In this document: positions 28,580 through 39,870 of the stretch, piece by piece
Layout: each line of letters starts with the position of its first letter
Numbering within the stretch: the first letter of the stretch is position 1
Assembly (NCBI RefSeq): GCF_025527015.1
Contig: NZ_JAODIM010000038.1
Coordinates: forward strand, 1-64,000
Reading direction: 5' to 3'
DNA: 64,000 nucleotides
Source of the DNA: Winslowiella arboricola
GTDB taxonomy: Bacteria > Pseudomonadota > Gammaproteobacteria > Enterobacterales > Enterobacteriaceae
Position numbers and translations under genes: made by a program
Notes under the pieces: generated by a model
The model's database searches: none
Told to the model about the DNA's origin: nothing
What the model saw: the letters and a program-made list of their open reading frames with translations, nothing else

Positions 28580-29535
28580 ATCGCCTCCCGATCCGCCAGC
28601 GCCTGTAGCGCTAACGAACTATCCGGCCAGCGGCGATGCAGCTGATGTTGCATCAAGTCCAGCGTATCCAGCCCGGGCAACACCTGCGGCGTCAGCCAGT
28701 TTGCCAGCCGCGCCAGTTGCGTCAGACCAAGGCTCGATTCAATCGCCGAACTGATCACCACCGTCAGTCCCTGCTGCTGTGCCGCGGTGATTAACTGTTG
28801 CAGGTGCCGGATACTGCCGGTCAGGGTTGGTTTCACCACCAGCGCAGTGACACCCGGTTGTGCCGCCACCACAAAACCCGCTTCACGCACGCTCTCATCC
28901 CAGGCAATGGCAATCGCCGTTTCGGCGCTAAAACTGCAGGATTCAGCAGGGGTACGGCAAGGCTCCTCGAGAAACGCGATGCGCTGGCGCAGCTCAGGCC
29001 CGACCGCGCGGGCAAACTGCCGCGCTTTTTCCGGCGACCAGCTGCGATTGGCATCCAGCCGCAGTTGTAAATCCGGCAGCGCCTCAAGCAGCAGGCTGAC
29101 CAGCATGCCATCGCGTATCGGTTCATACAGACCGACTTTCATTTTGGCCACCGGGTACGGCAACGCCTGTAAACGCGCAAACAGCTGGTCGGGATCGCCC
29201 ACACAGAGCGCCGCCGAGTGATAATTCCCCGCGGCGGGTAGTGTGCCGTCCAGCTCCGCCAGCGCACAACTTAAGCCGAAGGCGACTGACGGCAGCCTGC
29301 TTTCCGCCGCGGAATCACCGGCGCACCAGCTTGTCAGCCAGGCTTCGGCGGCGTCCTGCGCCTGTGGCAGATCCTCATGGCTAAAACCTGGCAAAGGCGC
29401 GATTTCGCCCCAGCCTTCCGCCGATCCGTCACGCAGCCTGACCACCAGCCCGCTGCGCTGCTTAATACGCTGGTCACGAAGCACCACGCCCGCGTCCAGC
29501 GGGATGGCATAGCGCCAGAGGCTTGCGGTGCGCAT
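28567..29535 (-). CDS. menC: o-Succinylbenzoate synthase
   Basis: A 322-residue enolase-superfamily enzyme (E. coli 320) that dehydrates SHCHC to o-succinylbenzoate. Visible: KMKVGLYEP with the catalytic Lys, [18 protein letters not shown] and IAWDES, the acid-residue ladder binding Mg. Its ATG is embedded in the menB stop codon (TAATG on the minus strand), so the two genes are translationally coupled. Confidence 0.97.
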   Translation of the reverse strand: MRTASLWRYAIPLDAGVVLRDQRIKQRSGLVVRLRDGSAEGWGEIAPLPGFSHEDLPQAQDAAEAWLTSWCAGDSAAESRLPSVAFGLSCALAELDGTLPAAGNYHSAALCVGDPDQLFARLQALPYPVAKMKVGLYEPIRDGMLVSLLLEALPDLQLRLDANRSWSPEKARQFARAVGPELRQRIAFLEEPCRTPAESCSFSAETAIAIAWDESVREAGFVVAAQPGVTALVVKPTLTGSIRHLQQLITAAQQQGLTVVISSAIESSLGLTQLARLANWLTPQVLPGLDTLDLMQHQLHRRWPDSSLALQALADREAIWRG

Positions 29536-30392
29536 TATGGGTTACGCCGGAACTTGCTGAAATCGGGCTGGCGTTTCTGATTGAAGGCGTTGCGCCCCTC
29601 CTGCCCCTCTTCGGTCATATAGAACAGCATGGTGGCGTTGCCCGCCAGCTCCTGCAAACCGGCCTGGCCATCGCAGTCGGCATTGAGCGCCGCCTTCAGG
29701 CAGCGCAGCGCCATCGGGCTGTTCTCCAGCATCTCCCGGCACCAGCGCACCGTCTCTTTTTCCAGCTGTGCCAGCGGCACGACGCTATTCACCAGCCCCA
29801 TATCCAGCGCCTGCTGCGCGTTATACATCCGGCACAGGAACCAGATTTCACGCGCTTTTTTCTGGCCGACAATCCGCGCCATATAGGAAGCGCCCCAGCC
29901 ACCGTCAAAGGAGCCGACTTTCGGACCGGTCTGACCAAACCGGGCATTGTCGGCGGCAATCGTCAGGTCGCAGATCATATGCAATACATGGCCGCCGCCC
30001 ACCGCATAGCCCGCCACCATCGCCACCACCGGCTTCGGACAGGTGCGGATCTGGCGCTGGAAATCGAGCACATTAAGGTGATGCACGCCGCTGTCATCCT
30101 GATAACCGCCGTAGTCGCCACGCACTTTCTGGTCGCCACCGGCGCAGAACGCCAGTTCACCGGCGCCCGTCAGGATAATCACGCCGATGCCGTCATCATG
30201 GCGCGCATCATCCAGCGCCAGCATCATCTCTTTTACCGTCAGCGGACGAAAAGCGTTACGTACTTCGGGTCGGTTAATGGTGATTTTGGCAATGCCATCC
30301 AGCGACTTATGGTAGTGAATATCGCTAAAGTCGCCGCTGCAATCGCGCCACTCGACCGGGGCATAAAGTTGCTGTTCGTCAGGATAGATCAT
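29535..30392 (-). CDS. menB: 1,4-Dihydroxy-2-naphthoyl-CoA synthase
   Basis: A 285-residue crotonase-fold enzyme, the E. coli length, catalysing the Dieckmann-type ring closure in menaquinone synthesis. Seen: [15 protein letters not shown] start, [37 protein letters not shown] and [18 protein letters not shown]. It overlaps the menH 3' end by 14 bases. Confidence 0.98.
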   Translation of the reverse strand: MIYPDEQQLYAPVEWRDCSGDFSDIHYHKSLDGIAKITINRPEVRNAFRPLTVKEMMLALDDARHDDGIGVIILTGAGELAFCAGGDQKVRGDYGGYQDDSGVHHLNVLDFQRQIRTCPKPVVAMVAGYAVGGGHVLHMICDLTIAADNARFGQTGPKVGSFDGGWGASYMARIVGQKKAREIWFLCRMYNAQQALDMGLVNSVVPLAQLEKETVRWCREMLENSPMALRCLKAALNADCDGQAGLQELAGNATMLFYMTEEGQEGRNAFNQKRQPDFSKFRRNP

Positions 30393-31158
30393 GCTTGTTC
30401 CTCAAAATACGCGCAATTTGCCAGCTAAAAGCGGCAGGATTAGCGCGATGGCTGTTGTGACCGGCGGCGGCGATAGTGCTGAGCGGCAGCGCTTTATGCT
30501 GCGCCAGCAGCTGGAATTTATGGTCCCACTCACCGCACAGATAATGAAAAGGCAGCGTCAGTTGCCGCAGCTGCGGCAATAAATCCGGTTGCTGACTGAG
30601 GGAGGTGGCTTCCAGCATCGCCGCCAGCGCCGGGGCATAGCTGTCAGCGCGCGCGTTGATCAGTTGCTGGCGCTGTAAGGCGCTGAGTTCGGCAAACAGC
30701 GGCTGGGCATACCACTGCGCCAGCGTCTGACGCAGTGGCTGAGCAGCAAAACGGGCGGCCCAGCAGCGATCGCTCTGCTGACGCACCGCCCGTTCTTCCG
30801 CCTGGGTTATGCCGGGGTGCGCCGCCTCAATGATTAACCCCATCAGCCCCGGCAGTGCCGCCTGACAGGCGTAGTACATCGCCGTTCGGCCGCCCAGTGA
30901 GTAACCAATCAGCCAGTAGCGCTCCACCTGATGGGCCAGCAACGTGGCGCTTAGCCGCTGACAGAGATCGTCGAAGCCGCTGACGCTCTGCGCGCCGGAG
31001 CCGCCATGGCCGGGCAGATCGATGCTCAGCAACGGCCAGTCGCTGAAAGCATGCTGAATCTCCTGCCAGTCTGCGGCGCTGCCGAGAAAGCCATGCAGCC
31101 AGACCAGCACCGGCTTACTGCTGCGGTGATGGCCCTGCCAGCGCGCATGCAGCATCAC
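30379..31158 (-). CDS. menH: SHCHC synthase
   Basis: A 259-residue alpha/beta-hydrolase (E. coli 252) that removes pyruvate from SEPHCHC. Seen: the nucleophile elbow [23 protein letters not shown] near the oxyanion hole, and the catalytic His in [11 protein letters not shown]. Start and menD stop overlap by four bases. The position between menD and menB supports the call. Confidence 0.95.
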   Translation of the reverse strand: MMLHARWQGHHRSSKPVLVWLHGFLGSAADWQEIQHAFSDWPLLSIDLPGHGGSGAQSVSGFDDLCQRLSATLLAHQVERYWLIGYSLGGRTAMYYACQAALPGLMGLIIEAAHPGITQAEERAVRQQSDRCWAARFAAQPLRQTLAQWYAQPLFAELSALQRQQLINARADSYAPALAAMLEATSLSQQPDLLPQLRQLTLPFHYLCGEWDHKFQLLAQHKALPLSTIAAAGHNSHRANPAAFSWQIARILRNKHDLS

Positions 31159-32822
31159 AATGCCGCCACCTGGTTAACCAGCTGTTTCAGCGTATCGGCG
31201 CCAGCTTGTGGCTCGACCACCAGTTCTATCAGCGTCACCCCTTCACGCTGCCAGCCACTGGCCACACTCTGCTGTAACGCCTGCCACTCCTGCGGACGCG
31301 CGTAGTGCAGGCCAAACATCGCGGCGGCATGTTCAAAATGGAGATGCTGTGGCATACAGAAGAAGCGTTCACGCTGAGCGGCGGGCGTCGGCAGTAATGA
31401 GAAGATCTGGCCGCCATTATTGTTAACCACCATCAGCACCAGCGGTGCCGGGGCATTGCGCAGTAACGCCAGCGCATTCAGATCGTAAAGTGCAGAAATA
31501 TCGCCAAGGATCACCAGTGTTGGCACGCAATGACCACGCTGCACGCCAGCGGCAGTTGAGAGTAAACCGTCGATACCGCTGGCGCCGCGGTTGGCATACA
31601 CCGGGTAACCTGCCGGTAGCTGCGCCAGCGCATCCACCAGACGCACCATCAGGCTGTTGCCGATAAACAGCTGTCCGCCCTTTGGCAGCAACTGCGGCAG
31701 GCGGTGCGCCAGTTGCGCCTCGCCAAAGGCTTCACAGGCGGCAGCAATCTCGCGTTGCGTACGGGTGACCAGCGGCTCCAGCGCTCTGGCCCAGCGGGTA
31801 TGGCATTGTGGCGGGTGTTGATCGAGCCAGCAGTCAATATCCGCCACAATACGATTGCCGCGCAAATTTGCGGCCTCGCGCCGTCCCGGCAACGGATCAA
31901 TCAGCCAGAAGGCCGCAACCTGCTGGCTGGCCTGCCATTGCAACAGGCGCTTGCTGGTCAGCTTGCTGCCAAACTGGACGATGATCTCCGCCTGTGCCAG
32001 CGTATGCTGCGCCTGGGGATGCCCCAGCCAGAGGTCGGCAGCAGGCAGCGGTGAACCGGTTTGCGACTGCACATCCGCCAGCAACGGCCAGCCAAGTTGT
32101 TGCGCCCAGTTGGCGACGCGCTGTCCTTGCGCGGCAGTTAGCCCGCCCGCTATCACCACTCCGCGCCGTTGTTGCCAGTAGCGCCATTTCTCCTGGCTTT
32201 CTACAGTTTCCCACTGACGGTGTGTGACCCACGGACGCGATCCCTGCCACCAGTCAGCCAGATTATCTCGCCAGTTCATATGCTCCCCGTTATCCTCGCC
32301 ATACAGCGGTTCCGCCAGCGGCACGTTAATCTGTACCGCGCCATTGCGTTGACGGCTTAACAACTCGTCGAGCGCCGCCACCAGCCAGCATGCGGAGATT
32401 TCTGGCGTCGGACGCGGCAAATTCAGGGCTTCAGCATAACCGGCAAAAATGCCAGACTGATCAATGGCCTGATTAGCGCCACAGCCAATCAACTCCGGTG
32501 GCCGGTCAGCGCTGATCGCCACCAGCCGTTCACCGGTTAAGCGCGCTTCAATCACCGCCGGATAGAGATTAGCCAGCGCGGTGCCGGAAGTGACAATCAT
32601 CGCCACTGCCTGACCGCTCGATTTCGCCAGCCCGAGCGCCAGATGACCCAGCCCGCGTTCATCAAAATGGGTATGACACACCAGCTTGTGGTTTGCGGCG
32701 GCGGCCAGCGTCAGCGGTGCGGAACGTGAGCCAGGCGCAATGCAGATATGGTGAACACCATGCCGCGTTAAGGTTTCAATGATCACTTCAGCCCAGCGAT
32801 GATTAAAGGTACTTATCGACAT
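31155..32822 (-). CDS. menD: SEPHCHC synthase
   Basis: A 555-residue thiamine-diphosphate enzyme (E. coli 556) joining isochorismate and 2-oxoglutarate, the first committed step of menaquinone synthesis. Seen: the N-terminal [15 protein letters not shown], the Glu-containing [15 protein letters not shown] and the C-terminal TPP motif [16 protein letters not shown] with VNNNGGQIF. It follows menF by 74 bases. Confidence 0.97.
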   Translation of the reverse strand: MSISTFNHRWAEVIIETLTRHGVHHICIAPGSRSAPLTLAAAANHKLVCHTHFDERGLGHLALGLAKSSGQAVAMIVTSGTALANLYPAVIEARLTGERLVAISADRPPELIGCGANQAIDQSGIFAGYAEALNLPRPTPEISACWLVAALDELLSRQRNGAVQINVPLAEPLYGEDNGEHMNWRDNLADWWQGSRPWVTHRQWETVESQEKWRYWQQRRGVVIAGGLTAAQGQRVANWAQQLGWPLLADVQSQTGSPLPAADLWLGHPQAQHTLAQAEIIVQFGSKLTSKRLLQWQASQQVAAFWLIDPLPGRREAANLRGNRIVADIDCWLDQHPPQCHTRWARALEPLVTRTQREIAAACEAFGEAQLAHRLPQLLPKGGQLFIGNSLMVRLVDALAQLPAGYPVYANRGASGIDGLLSTAAGVQRGHCVPTLVILGDISALYDLNALALLRNAPAPLVLMVVNNNGGQIFSLLPTPAAQRERFFCMPQHLHFEHAAAMFGLHYARPQEWQALQQSVASGWQREGVTLIELVVEPQAGADTLKQLVNQVAAL

Positions 32823-32896
32823 AACCCCGTCCCGATCAACAACACGAAACTTATTATAAGAAGGCAGAATTCCCAGGATGTTGATTTGGGCCAGGT

Positions 32897-34186
32897 TTAA
32901 CGCGAGTCTTCACTGAGTAATGTCGCCAGCGCCGCCGCTTTATTGTCGATCTCCTGCCACTCCTGCTGTGCATCGGACCCCGCCACAATGCCCGCGCCGG
33001 CATACAGCCGCACACGCCGATCGTCGATCAGCGCACAACGCAGCGACACGCAAAACTCACTCTTCTGGCGCGACAGATACCCCAGCGAACCGGCATACCA
33101 CTGGCGGGTAAAAGGTTCATAACGGGCAATAAATTCTCGTGCCGGCTGGCGCGGAAAACCGGCCACCGCCGCGGTGGGTTGCAGGTGACTCAGGCAGAGT
33201 TCATCACTACGCTGGCGCAGCTCGCCATGAATGCGGCGGCGCAGATGCTGCACGTTACGTAAGCGAACCACCTCGGCCGGCATCACTTCCAGCCCGGCGA
33301 CCATCCCCTGCAATCGCTGACAGATATCATCGACCACCAGCAGATTTTCCCGTTGATTCTTATCATCCTGACGCAGCCAGTCGGCATGGCGTGCGGCTTC
33401 GCTATCATCAGCATCACTGGCGACGGTGCCTGCCAGCGCTTCGGTCAGCAGTTCGCTCTGCTGGCGCAGATAGAGCCGCTCCGGCGAGGAGCCGATAAAG
33501 GCGTGATGGCCGTCAAAAGCCAGCATATAGTGGTAGCAGCAATGATTTACCCGACGGCTGGCAGCCAGCAGCGCCGCCGCGCTGATCTCACGGCTGAAAC
33601 AGAGATCGGTGACACGGGCCAGTACCACTTTATCCATCTCTCCGGCGGCAATCGCTGTCAGCGCCTGGTCGATCAGCCGCGACCAGCCCGCACGATCCGG
33701 CGTATGCTGGCTGACCAGCAGTGAAGCGTCGGGCGGCGCCAGCGGGCGTGATGGCTGAAGATCGGCGAGAAACTGCAATGCATGCTGTGCATCCTCATAC
33801 AGCGAACTGTCACTGCAAAGATGCAGCTGTAGCTGGCAACCGGTTTCGCTGCGCCGCCATACAATTCGCGGCAGAAACAGATAGCTCTGCCCGGCCGAAA
33901 AATCATTGGCACCCCAGATGCGCCAGTCCGCTGGCAGCCGGTTGACCGCCCGCTGCGCCTGCTGAATATCGCTGAAATGCTGCACTTCGCCGCAGGCCGC
34001 CACACTCTCTTTGCCATTACGGTGTTGCCACCATAGTTGCGGCCAGCATTGCTGGGCGTTTAACCAGCATAAGGCGTCACCGCTATCGGCGATTCTGACA
34101 CTCAGTCGCCGGTAACCTGGCTGGCGGCTGGCGATCTGTTGCAGTTCGTTGCGTAACTGATTAAGCGCTGCGCTGAATGCCACCAT
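32897..34186 (-). CDS. menF: Isochorismate synthase, menaquinone-specific
   Basis: A 429-residue chorismate-utilising enzyme (E. coli 431). Conserved parts: [51 protein letters not shown] and [10 protein letters not shown]. It makes isochorismate for MenD. First gene of the six-gene operon; a 146-base gap separates it from elaB and holds the elaB terminator, so the men promoter should lie in the same gap. Confidence 0.96.
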   Translation of the reverse strand: MVAFSAALNQLRNELQQIASRQPGYRRLSVRIADSGDALCWLNAQQCWPQLWWQHRNGKESVAACGEVQHFSDIQQAQRAVNRLPADWRIWGANDFSAGQSYLFLPRIVWRRSETGCQLQLHLCSDSSLYEDAQHALQFLADLQPSRPLAPPDASLLVSQHTPDRAGWSRLIDQALTAIAAGEMDKVVLARVTDLCFSREISAAALLAASRRVNHCCYHYMLAFDGHHAFIGSSPERLYLRQQSELLTEALAGTVASDADDSEAARHADWLRQDDKNQRENLLVVDDICQRLQGMVAGLEVMPAEVVRLRNVQHLRRRIHGELRQRSDELCLSHLQPTAAVAGFPRQPAREFIARYEPFTRQWYAGSLGYLSRQKSEFCVSLRCALIDDRRVRLYAGAGIVAGSDAQQEWQEIDNKAAALATLLSEDSR

Positions 34187-34286
34187 GCTGACCTCGAAAT
34201 TGAGCTGGAGACAATTATGTTAAGCGCGGTGACATCAGGAGTTTTTGATTTGAGGCAGTAAAGCGGGGATTGTTAACAAAAAGGGA

Positions 34287-34309
34287 GGGCCGGTAATAAA
34301 TACCGGCCC
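34287..34309. terminator. Intrinsic terminator downstream of elaB
   Basis: A perfect 9-bp stem (GGGCCGGTA 34287-34295, TACCGGCCC 34301-34309) with a five-base loop. On the minus strand it is followed by TCCCTTTTTG, a T-run set off by four bases, so it should end elaB transcription. Confidence 0.75.
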
Positions 34310-34332
34310 CCGGGCAATACTAACGGTGGTGA

Positions 34333-34644
34333 TTAACGGCGTGACAATAGCAGACCGATAACCAGTCCGGCCGTGGCGCCAACGCCAATCCCATGCCAGG
34401 GTTTTTCATGCACATAATCGTCGGCACGGTAGACCGCTTGCTTAGCGCGGTAGTAGTAAGTGTCTGACGCCTGGCTGACGCGCGATTTGACATCATGCAG
34501 TGCCTGCTCAGCTTTGGCTTTAAGCTCAATGTATTTCTGATCGGCAGGATCGCCCGAAGACTTCAGCACCTGTTCCAGGGTCTCGGTCAGCAGTGTCAGA
34601 TCGTCATCCAGTCGGGTTTCATGCAGTTCATCAGGTATAGCCAT
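34333..34644 (-). CDS. elaB: ElaB, tail-anchored ribosome-associated membrane protein (DUF883)
   Basis: A 103-residue protein (E. coli 101): a helical N-terminal domain, then a C-terminal hydrophobic anchor (GIGVGATAGLVIGLLLSRR), the YqjD/ElaB pattern. YqjD-family proteins bind ribosomes at the inner membrane in stationary phase, and ElaB is linked to stress tolerance in E. coli. ATG 34644 with GGAGGAAG upstream is chosen over an in-frame upstream start at 34671. Confidence 0.92.
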   Translation of the reverse strand: MAIPDELHETRLDDDLTLLTETLEQVLKSSGDPADQKYIELKAKAEQALHDVKSRVSQASDTYYYRAKQAVYRADDYVHEKPWHGIGVGATAGLVIGLLLSRR

Positions 34645-34826
34645 TTTCTTCCTCCGTGGGCGAAAACACATGTATGTCTATTAACTATAGACAGTTTTCA
34701 CGGCACTGTGCGGAATGGCGACCAGGAATAGACTGAGAATGGTGGCAAGCGGTGGCAGGCTGGAATATCAGCCATCATGTCGGCACAATAGAACATGCAG
34801 GTACGATAAAATCCGGGGAGAAAAAT

Positions 34827-35162
34827 ATGGAAGAGCTAAACCATCTTATAGACCTTCAGGAAATGGCTCATGATTTTAACCGGATTGGCGCCATTTCTGA
34901 TGAAACCGTTAACTACATCGACACGCGGGTAAAGCTACGTGAGCTTCGCGAGAAAATGCTGAGCGTTCATGAAATGAATGGGGAAGAGATTCGCGGTATG
35001 CGTGACCGTCTGGGCATCACTCAGTCTATGCTGGCTGTGATTATGAATATGTCGGTTGTCAGCATCTCTAAATGGGAGCGTGGAGAAAAGAAACCCAATG
35101 GCGCTGCATTGCGGATGCTTAACACCATCGAATATAAAGGTTTTGATATCTTTGCGAAGTGA
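34827..35162 (+). CDS. Orphan NadS/HigA-like antitoxin or regulator
   Basis: A 111-residue HTH protein. The C-terminal domain (GEEIRGMRDRLGITQSMLAV, then SVVSISKWERGEKKPNGAALRML read in parts) is the NadS/HigA type normally paired with a RelE-like toxin. Upstream, 34645-34826 holds no recognisable toxin gene, and opgD follows after 300 bases, so the antitoxin looks unpaired. ATG 34827 has GGGGAG upstream; a more upstream in-frame start at 34752 lacks a good ribosome site. Confidence 0.8.
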   Translation: MEELNHLIDLQEMAHDFNRIGAISDETVNYIDTRVKLRELREKMLSVHEMNGEEIRGMRDRLGITQSMLAVIMNMSVVSISKWERGEKKPNGAALRMLNTIEYKGFDIFAK

Positions 35163-35464
35163 TCTCCTTGTACGGGCCTGTCATGAAATTTTTATTTGTT
35201 TTACGTCATTACATGGCAACCGTCTCGCCTGCACCGAACAACGCTTAAAAATCAGACAAACGTAAAACCGCTTAAATCTCGCCTCGCTGCAGCGGAAAAC
35301 CATACGTTTATTTGATTAATCTGATAAATTTCCTGAGATTTGAATTTTTGTATCTGCAAGCTGTCGTACCTCCCTGTAACCCTGGCAGCGCCAGGAGATG
35401 TAAATGGGTGATCAGGCACGACAGTCACTACAAACTCCGTTCAGCAAAGGAAATGACCTCTGGC

Positions 35465-37123
35465 ATGAATCGAAGAATGTTTATGAAAGCGTCAATGGCA
35501 TTCGCTACCGTAAGCGGGATGTCTGGCTTATCCACGCTATTTGCACAGTCAGCCTGGGCAGATACCGATATCGCCGACGGCACCGCGATGCGATTTGATT
35601 TTGACGTTCTGAAAAAAATGGCCGCCAGTATGGCGAAGCAACCCTGGGGCGGCGCACCAGGCGCCCTGCCGCAGACGCTGGCGACCCTCACTCCGCAGGC
35701 GTATAACGAGATTCAGTACGACGCCAATCACTCCTTATGGAACGGCACTGCCGACCGCGAACTGGACGTGCAGTTCTTCCACGTCGGTATGGGCTTTAAA
35801 CGCCGTATCCGCATGTTCTCGGTTGATGAAACCAGCCGTGAAGCGCGTGAGATTCATTTCCGCCCTGAGCTGTTTAACTACAACAATGCCAAAGTCGATA
35901 CTAAGCAGCTGGATGGCAAAACCGATCTGGGCTTTGCCGGTTTCCGCGCATTTAAAAAACCGGAACTGACCAGCCGCGATGTCGTCTCGTTCCTTGGCGC
36001 CAGCTATTTCCGCGCAGTGGATGACACTTATCAGTACGGTTTGTCGGCTCGTGGTATTGCGGTTAACACCTTTAGCAACGGTCAGGAAGAGTTCCCGGAC
36101 TTCACCGCTTTCTGGTTTGAAACGCCAAAAGCGGAAGACACCCGTTTTACGGTGTATGCCCTGCTGGATGGTCCAAGCGCGACCGGTGCCTATAAGTTTA
36201 TTATCGACTGTGAAGCCAAACGTGTGGTGATGGAGATTGAAAACCATATCTTCGCACGTAAGGATATTAAGCAGCTCGGTATCGCACCGATGACCAGTAT
36301 GTTTAGCTGTGGCACCAATGAGCGCCGCATGTGTGACACCATTCACCCGCAAATCCATGACTCCGATCGCCTGGCGATGTGGACCGGCAGCGGTGAATGG
36401 ATCTGCCGTCCGCTGAATAATCCACAAAAGCTGCAGTACAACGCCTATGAAGACACCAACCCGCGCGGCTTTGGCCTGTTGCAGCTGAATCATGACTTCA
36501 AGGATTATCAGGATGTGATTGGCTGGTATAACAAACGCCCAAGCCTGTGGGTGGAGCCAATCGGTAAATGGGGTAAAGGCGCCATCAATCTGATGGAGAT
36601 CCCAACCACCGGTGAGACACTGGATAATGTGGTCTGCTTCTGGCAGCCGGAAGAGCCGATCAAAGCGGGCAGCGAATACAGCTTCCACTACAAGCTTTAC
36701 TGGAGCGGTTTGCCGCCAGTGCGCAGTGGTTTAGCGCGTGTCGACGCTACCCGCACTGGTATGGGCGGTTTCCCGGAAGGCTGGGCGCCGGGCGAACAAT
36801 ACCCGGAAGTCTGGGCGCGCCGTATTGCGGTTGATTTTGTCGGTGGCGATCTGCAGGCTGCAGCACCGAAAGGCATTGAGCCGGTGATTAATGTGTCGTC
36901 TGGCACCATTAAGCAGGTTGAGATTCTGTTTGTTGAGCCGATGAACGGTTACCGCATTCTGTTTGACTGGTATCCGAACAGTAATGACACCAAACCGGTG
37001 GAGATGCGTATGTTCCTGCGCAGTAAAGAGGAGACGCTGAGCGAAACCTGGCTGTATCAGTATTTCCCGCCACCGCCAGATCAGCGCAAGTATGTGGATG
37101 ATCGTCAGATGCATCCCGATTAA
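35465..37123 (+). CDS. opgD: OpgD (MdoD), Tat-exported periplasmic glucan enzyme
   Basis: A 552-residue OpgG/OpgD-family protein (E. coli OpgD 551) involved in osmoregulated periplasmic glucan backbone structure. The N-terminus [18 protein letters not shown] shows the twin-arginine motif RRxFxK. Conserved parts: [68 protein letters not shown] and [11 protein letters not shown]. The start is 35465; ATG 35453 is also possible, since AAGGA is only three bases before it. It lies between elaB and a chemoreceptor, an Erwiniaceae-like arrangement. Confidence 0.96.
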   Translation: MNRRMFMKASMAFATVSGMSGLSTLFAQSAWADTDIADGTAMRFDFDVLKKMAASMAKQPWGGAPGALPQTLATLTPQAYNEIQYDANHSLWNGTADRELDVQFFHVGMGFKRRIRMFSVDETSREAREIHFRPELFNYNNAKVDTKQLDGKTDLGFAGFRAFKKPELTSRDVVSFLGASYFRAVDDTYQYGLSARGIAVNTFSNGQEEFPDFTAFWFETPKAEDTRFTVYALLDGPSATGAYKFIIDCEAKRVVMEIENHIFARKDIKQLGIAPMTSMFSCGTNERRMCDTIHPQIHDSDRLAMWTGSGEWICRPLNNPQKLQYNAYEDTNPRGFGLLQLNHDFKDYQDVIGWYNKRPSLWVEPIGKWGKGAINLMEIPTTGETLDNVVCFWQPEEPIKAGSEYSFHYKLYWSGLPPVRSGLARVDATRTGMGGFPEGWAPGEQYPEVWARRIAVDFVGGDLQAAAPKGIEPVINVSSGTIKQVEILFVEPMNGYRILFDWYPNSNDTKPVEMRMFLRSKEETLSETWLYQYFPPPPDQRKYVDDRQMHPD

Positions 37124-37145
37124 GTGGTGATATTGGCTTTTTTGC

Positions 37146-37211
37146 GGGCGGCGAGAACGCCGCCCCTACAAAAATTCACAGGTTTATGTAGGGGCGGCGT
37201 TCTCGCCGCCC
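37146..37211. repeat. Inverted pair of REP hairpins (BIME) between opgD and the chemoreceptor gene
   Basis: Two perfect cores face each other: GGGCGGCG-loop-CGCCGCCC followed by CTAC (37146-37169), and GTAG followed by the same palindrome (37188-37211). The 18-base linker is AT-rich. It is the cleanest inverted REP pair in the window and separates convergent genes. Confidence 0.88.
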
Positions 37212-37253
37212 GTACTGATGCCGTGCACCTGAGCCAACCCTGGCTTATTTTGC

Positions 37254-39206
37254 TTATGCGCGTTGCTCTTCCAGACGGAAATGCTCCACCGTCTGCGCCA
37301 GCTGTTCAGCCTGATCTTCCAGCGAACTGGCCGCCGCTGACATCTGTTGCACCAGCGCCGAGTTCTGCTGGGTGACGCCATCCATCTCATTGACGGCGAT
37401 AGTGACCTGACTGATGCCTTTTGCCTGCTCATCCGAGGCGGCAACAATCTCACCGATAATACTCTGCACGGAACTGACCGCCTGCGTCATATCCTGCATG
37501 GTTTTCCCCGCGTCACGCACCAGCTGCACGCCACTCTCAACCCGGTGAGTTGATTCCTCAATCAGCGCGGCGATATCTTTTACCGCACTGGCGCTGCGCT
37601 GTGCCAGATTACGCACTTCAGAGGCCACTACGGCAAAACCACGCCCCTGCTCACCGGCACGCGCCGCTTCGACCGCCGCATTTAGCGCCAGAATATTGGT
37701 CTGGAAAGCGATGCTGTTAATAATGGCGGTGATATCGCCAATTTTCTTCGCACTGTCGTCAATCTGCGCCATGGTTTGCACCACCTGACCGACCAGCGTC
37801 TCACCGCGGCTGGCAATCTTTGTGGCATTTTCCGTCAGCGTTGTCGCCTGATGCGCATTGTCAGCATTATGTTTTACCGTCGCGGTAATCTGCTCCATGC
37901 TGGCGGCGGTCTGCTCCAGCGCGGCGGCTTGCTGTTCGGTACGCGAGGCGAGGTTAAGGTTGCCACTGGCAATCTCACCGGCGCCCTGACGGACCGAGTC
38001 GCTGGCTTCTTTGATCTGTCCGACGATATCGCGCAAACGCTCCTGCATGGTGTGCAGGGCAAAGAACAGGCTGCTGCGATCCTGCGGCTTCACCTTGATG
38101 GTATTGCCCAGCTGCCCATCAGCGACCGCCAGCGCAATAGTGGCGGCATGCAGTGGTTCCCCGCCAATTGGCTTCAGTACTTTGCGGCTAAATACGATAC
38201 CCAGCAGCGCACTGACCAGCAAAATGCTCAGCACCATCAGCATCAGCGCATTAATTAACTGGCGATTGGCAGCGGCCATCACCTGGCTGACCGGCGCCGC
38301 CACGCCGAGATACCATTTCTCGCTGCTGTTGCCGATAGTTATCGGCTGCCAGGTGACTAATGCATCTTCACCAAGAATCGGATCGGCTTGCTCAGTGACA
38401 GCATCAGTAAAGTTGCCGTTCTGCGCAGGCAACGCTTTGCCGGTCAGACTTTTATCAGGATATGAGATGACCTTGCCTGCGCTCGACAGCAACATAGCGT
38501 AGCCCACACCTTCCCACGGCTTAATCTGGTTTACTTTCTGCTGCAACGAGGCAAGGGAGATATCTGAGGTCACTACGCCCCACAGTTTACCGCCATCGAC
38601 GATTGGCGCCGCCACCGAAGTCAGCAGCGTCGGCACGCCGTTATAGGCGTAACTGTAAGGTTCGATTAAGGTATCTTTCTGCGTCTTTTGCGGTATCAGG
38701 TAGTAGTCGCCCTGACCTGGGGTGAGAATGGAAAGCAGCGGATGCATTTTAAAATTGCCCGCCTGGTCACGATCGACAAAAAAGGCATAACGGCCATTTG
38801 GCGCCTGGTCAGGCTTACCGGCAAATTCCGCATCACGGCCGTCAAAGGCGTTCTCTTCGAAAATCACCGACACCGACAGATAATCGGGGTTATCACGCAA
38901 TGCATATTCGGTCAGCTTATCCACCACTGCGCGATCTTTTATGCCCGCCGCTGGCAGCGCTATCAGGCTCTGGCCGAGGTTGCGCGCCACATCGCGGGCG
39001 TAGTTAAGTTGATGCTGGATTTGCAGCGCCTGGGTTTGGGCAATTTGTTGCAGATAGTTTTCCGCCAGCGACTTTTGTTCACGGCTGGATTGCCAGCTGA
39101 GTACCCCAATAGTCACCACAAATCCGAAAGTAATCGTGAGAGCGCCAGTCAGTAACATCTGTGCGCGGGTGCTCATGCTCTTTTTCTTGATTAATTGCCT
39201 GGCCAT
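37254..39206 (-). CDS. Methyl-accepting chemotaxis protein
   Basis: A 650-residue transmembrane chemoreceptor. Membrane segments about 16-37 and 317-340 flank a periplasmic ligand domain (probably dCache type); a HAMP-like region follows, then the methyl-accepting signalling domain (about 400-650) with the hairpin tip [20 protein letters not shown]. No C-terminal NWETF-type CheR pentapeptide is seen (it ends LEEQRA), so adaptation would need help from other receptors. The ligand is unknown. A sigma-28-type promoter lies upstream. Confidence 0.92.
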   Translation of the reverse strand: MARQLIKKKSMSTRAQMLLTGALTITFGFVVTIGVLSWQSSREQKSLAENYLQQIAQTQALQIQHQLNYARDVARNLGQSLIALPAAGIKDRAVVDKLTEYALRDNPDYLSVSVIFEENAFDGRDAEFAGKPDQAPNGRYAFFVDRDQAGNFKMHPLLSILTPGQGDYYLIPQKTQKDTLIEPYSYAYNGVPTLLTSVAAPIVDGGKLWGVVTSDISLASLQQKVNQIKPWEGVGYAMLLSSAGKVISYPDKSLTGKALPAQNGNFTDAVTEQADPILGEDALVTWQPITIGNSSEKWYLGVAAPVSQVMAAANRQLINALMLMVLSILLVSALLGIVFSRKVLKPIGGEPLHAATIALAVADGQLGNTIKVKPQDRSSLFFALHTMQERLRDIVGQIKEASDSVRQGAGEIASGNLNLASRTEQQAAALEQTAASMEQITATVKHNADNAHQATTLTENATKIASRGETLVGQVVQTMAQIDDSAKKIGDITAIINSIAFQTNILALNAAVEAARAGEQGRGFAVVASEVRNLAQRSASAVKDIAALIEESTHRVESGVQLVRDAGKTMQDMTQAVSSVQSIIGEIVAASDEQAKGISQVTIAVNEMDGVTQQNSALVQQMSAAASSLEDQAEQLAQTVEHFRLEEQRA

Positions 39207-39275
39207 TATGGCGCTCCTGGAGTGTCCTGATCATAGAATCAACAAATCCATTACAAAAAAATCCCTGCCATTCAC

Positions 39276-39302
39276 CTATCGGCGCTTTTTTTTTGAACTT
39301 TA
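39276..39302 (-). promoter_or_regulatory. Sigma-28 (FliA) type promoter for the chemoreceptor gene
   Basis: On the minus strand, TAAAGTTC (39295-39302), eleven bases, then GCCGATAG (39276-39283). This matches the FliA consensus TAAAGTTT-N11-GCCGATAA at 14 of 16 positions with exact spacing. It is about 70 bases upstream of the chemoreceptor ATG, so the gene should belong to the flagellar regulon. Confidence 0.8.
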
Positions 39303-39380
39303 ATGGTTAAGGATTATGCAACTTTGTCAGATTCAACGATCGGCACCCGCACCATGCGGCTAAGCCATTAATAGCAGGCC

Positions 39381-39830
39381 TTAATTCTGCATACCGATAT
39401 GCGGAATATCATCTTCGAGATAAATTTCGCCCACCGGTTTAAAACCTAAACGAGCATAGAAACCCTGCAAATGGGCCTGCGCGGAAAGATAGATCGATTT
39501 CCCCGGCCAGTGTTGTTCACAACTGGCAATTGCCTGTTCCATTAAGCGATAACCAAGGTTCAGGCCTCGCGCTTCCGGCGAGATAATCACCCGGCCAATG
39601 CGCACCGCTGGCTGCGTGGCTTCCGGCGTCAGGATTCGGGCGTAAGCCAGCACTTTATCGTCCAGCATGCCAAGTATATGGCGGTTATCAAGCCGAAGAT
39701 CGGCGCCATCAATATCCTGATAAACACATTGCTGCTCAACGACAAACACCCTGCTACGCAGCGCCAGAATGTCATACAGCTGTGTCACACTCAGATCGGC
39801 GTGGTGTAAATCTTGCCATAACAGATCCAT
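39381..39830 (-). CDS. elaA: ElaA, GNAT-family acetyltransferase
   Basis: A 149-residue GNAT protein (E. coli ElaA 153). Acetyl-CoA-binding segment IGRVIISPEARGLNLGYRLM (read in parts) and the AQAHLQGFYARLGF motif. The substrate is unknown. It follows the MFS gene by 40 bases and probably shares a transcript with it and the gene before. Confidence 0.93.
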   Translation of the reverse strand: MDLLWQDLHHADLSVTQLYDILALRSRVFVVEQQCVYQDIDGADLRLDNRHILGMLDDKVLAYARILTPEATQPAVRIGRVIISPEARGLNLGYRLMEQAIASCEQHWPGKSIYLSAQAHLQGFYARLGFKPVGEIYLEDDIPHIGMQN

Positions 39831-39870
39831 CGCCTGTTTCCCCCCTGGTTAATCGATTTATTACTATACC

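Noticed and set aside
35735-36688. A 317-codon minus-strand frame opposite opgD
   Set aside because: The plus-strand opgD is unmistakable; the opposite frame is low-complexity in style and unmatched.
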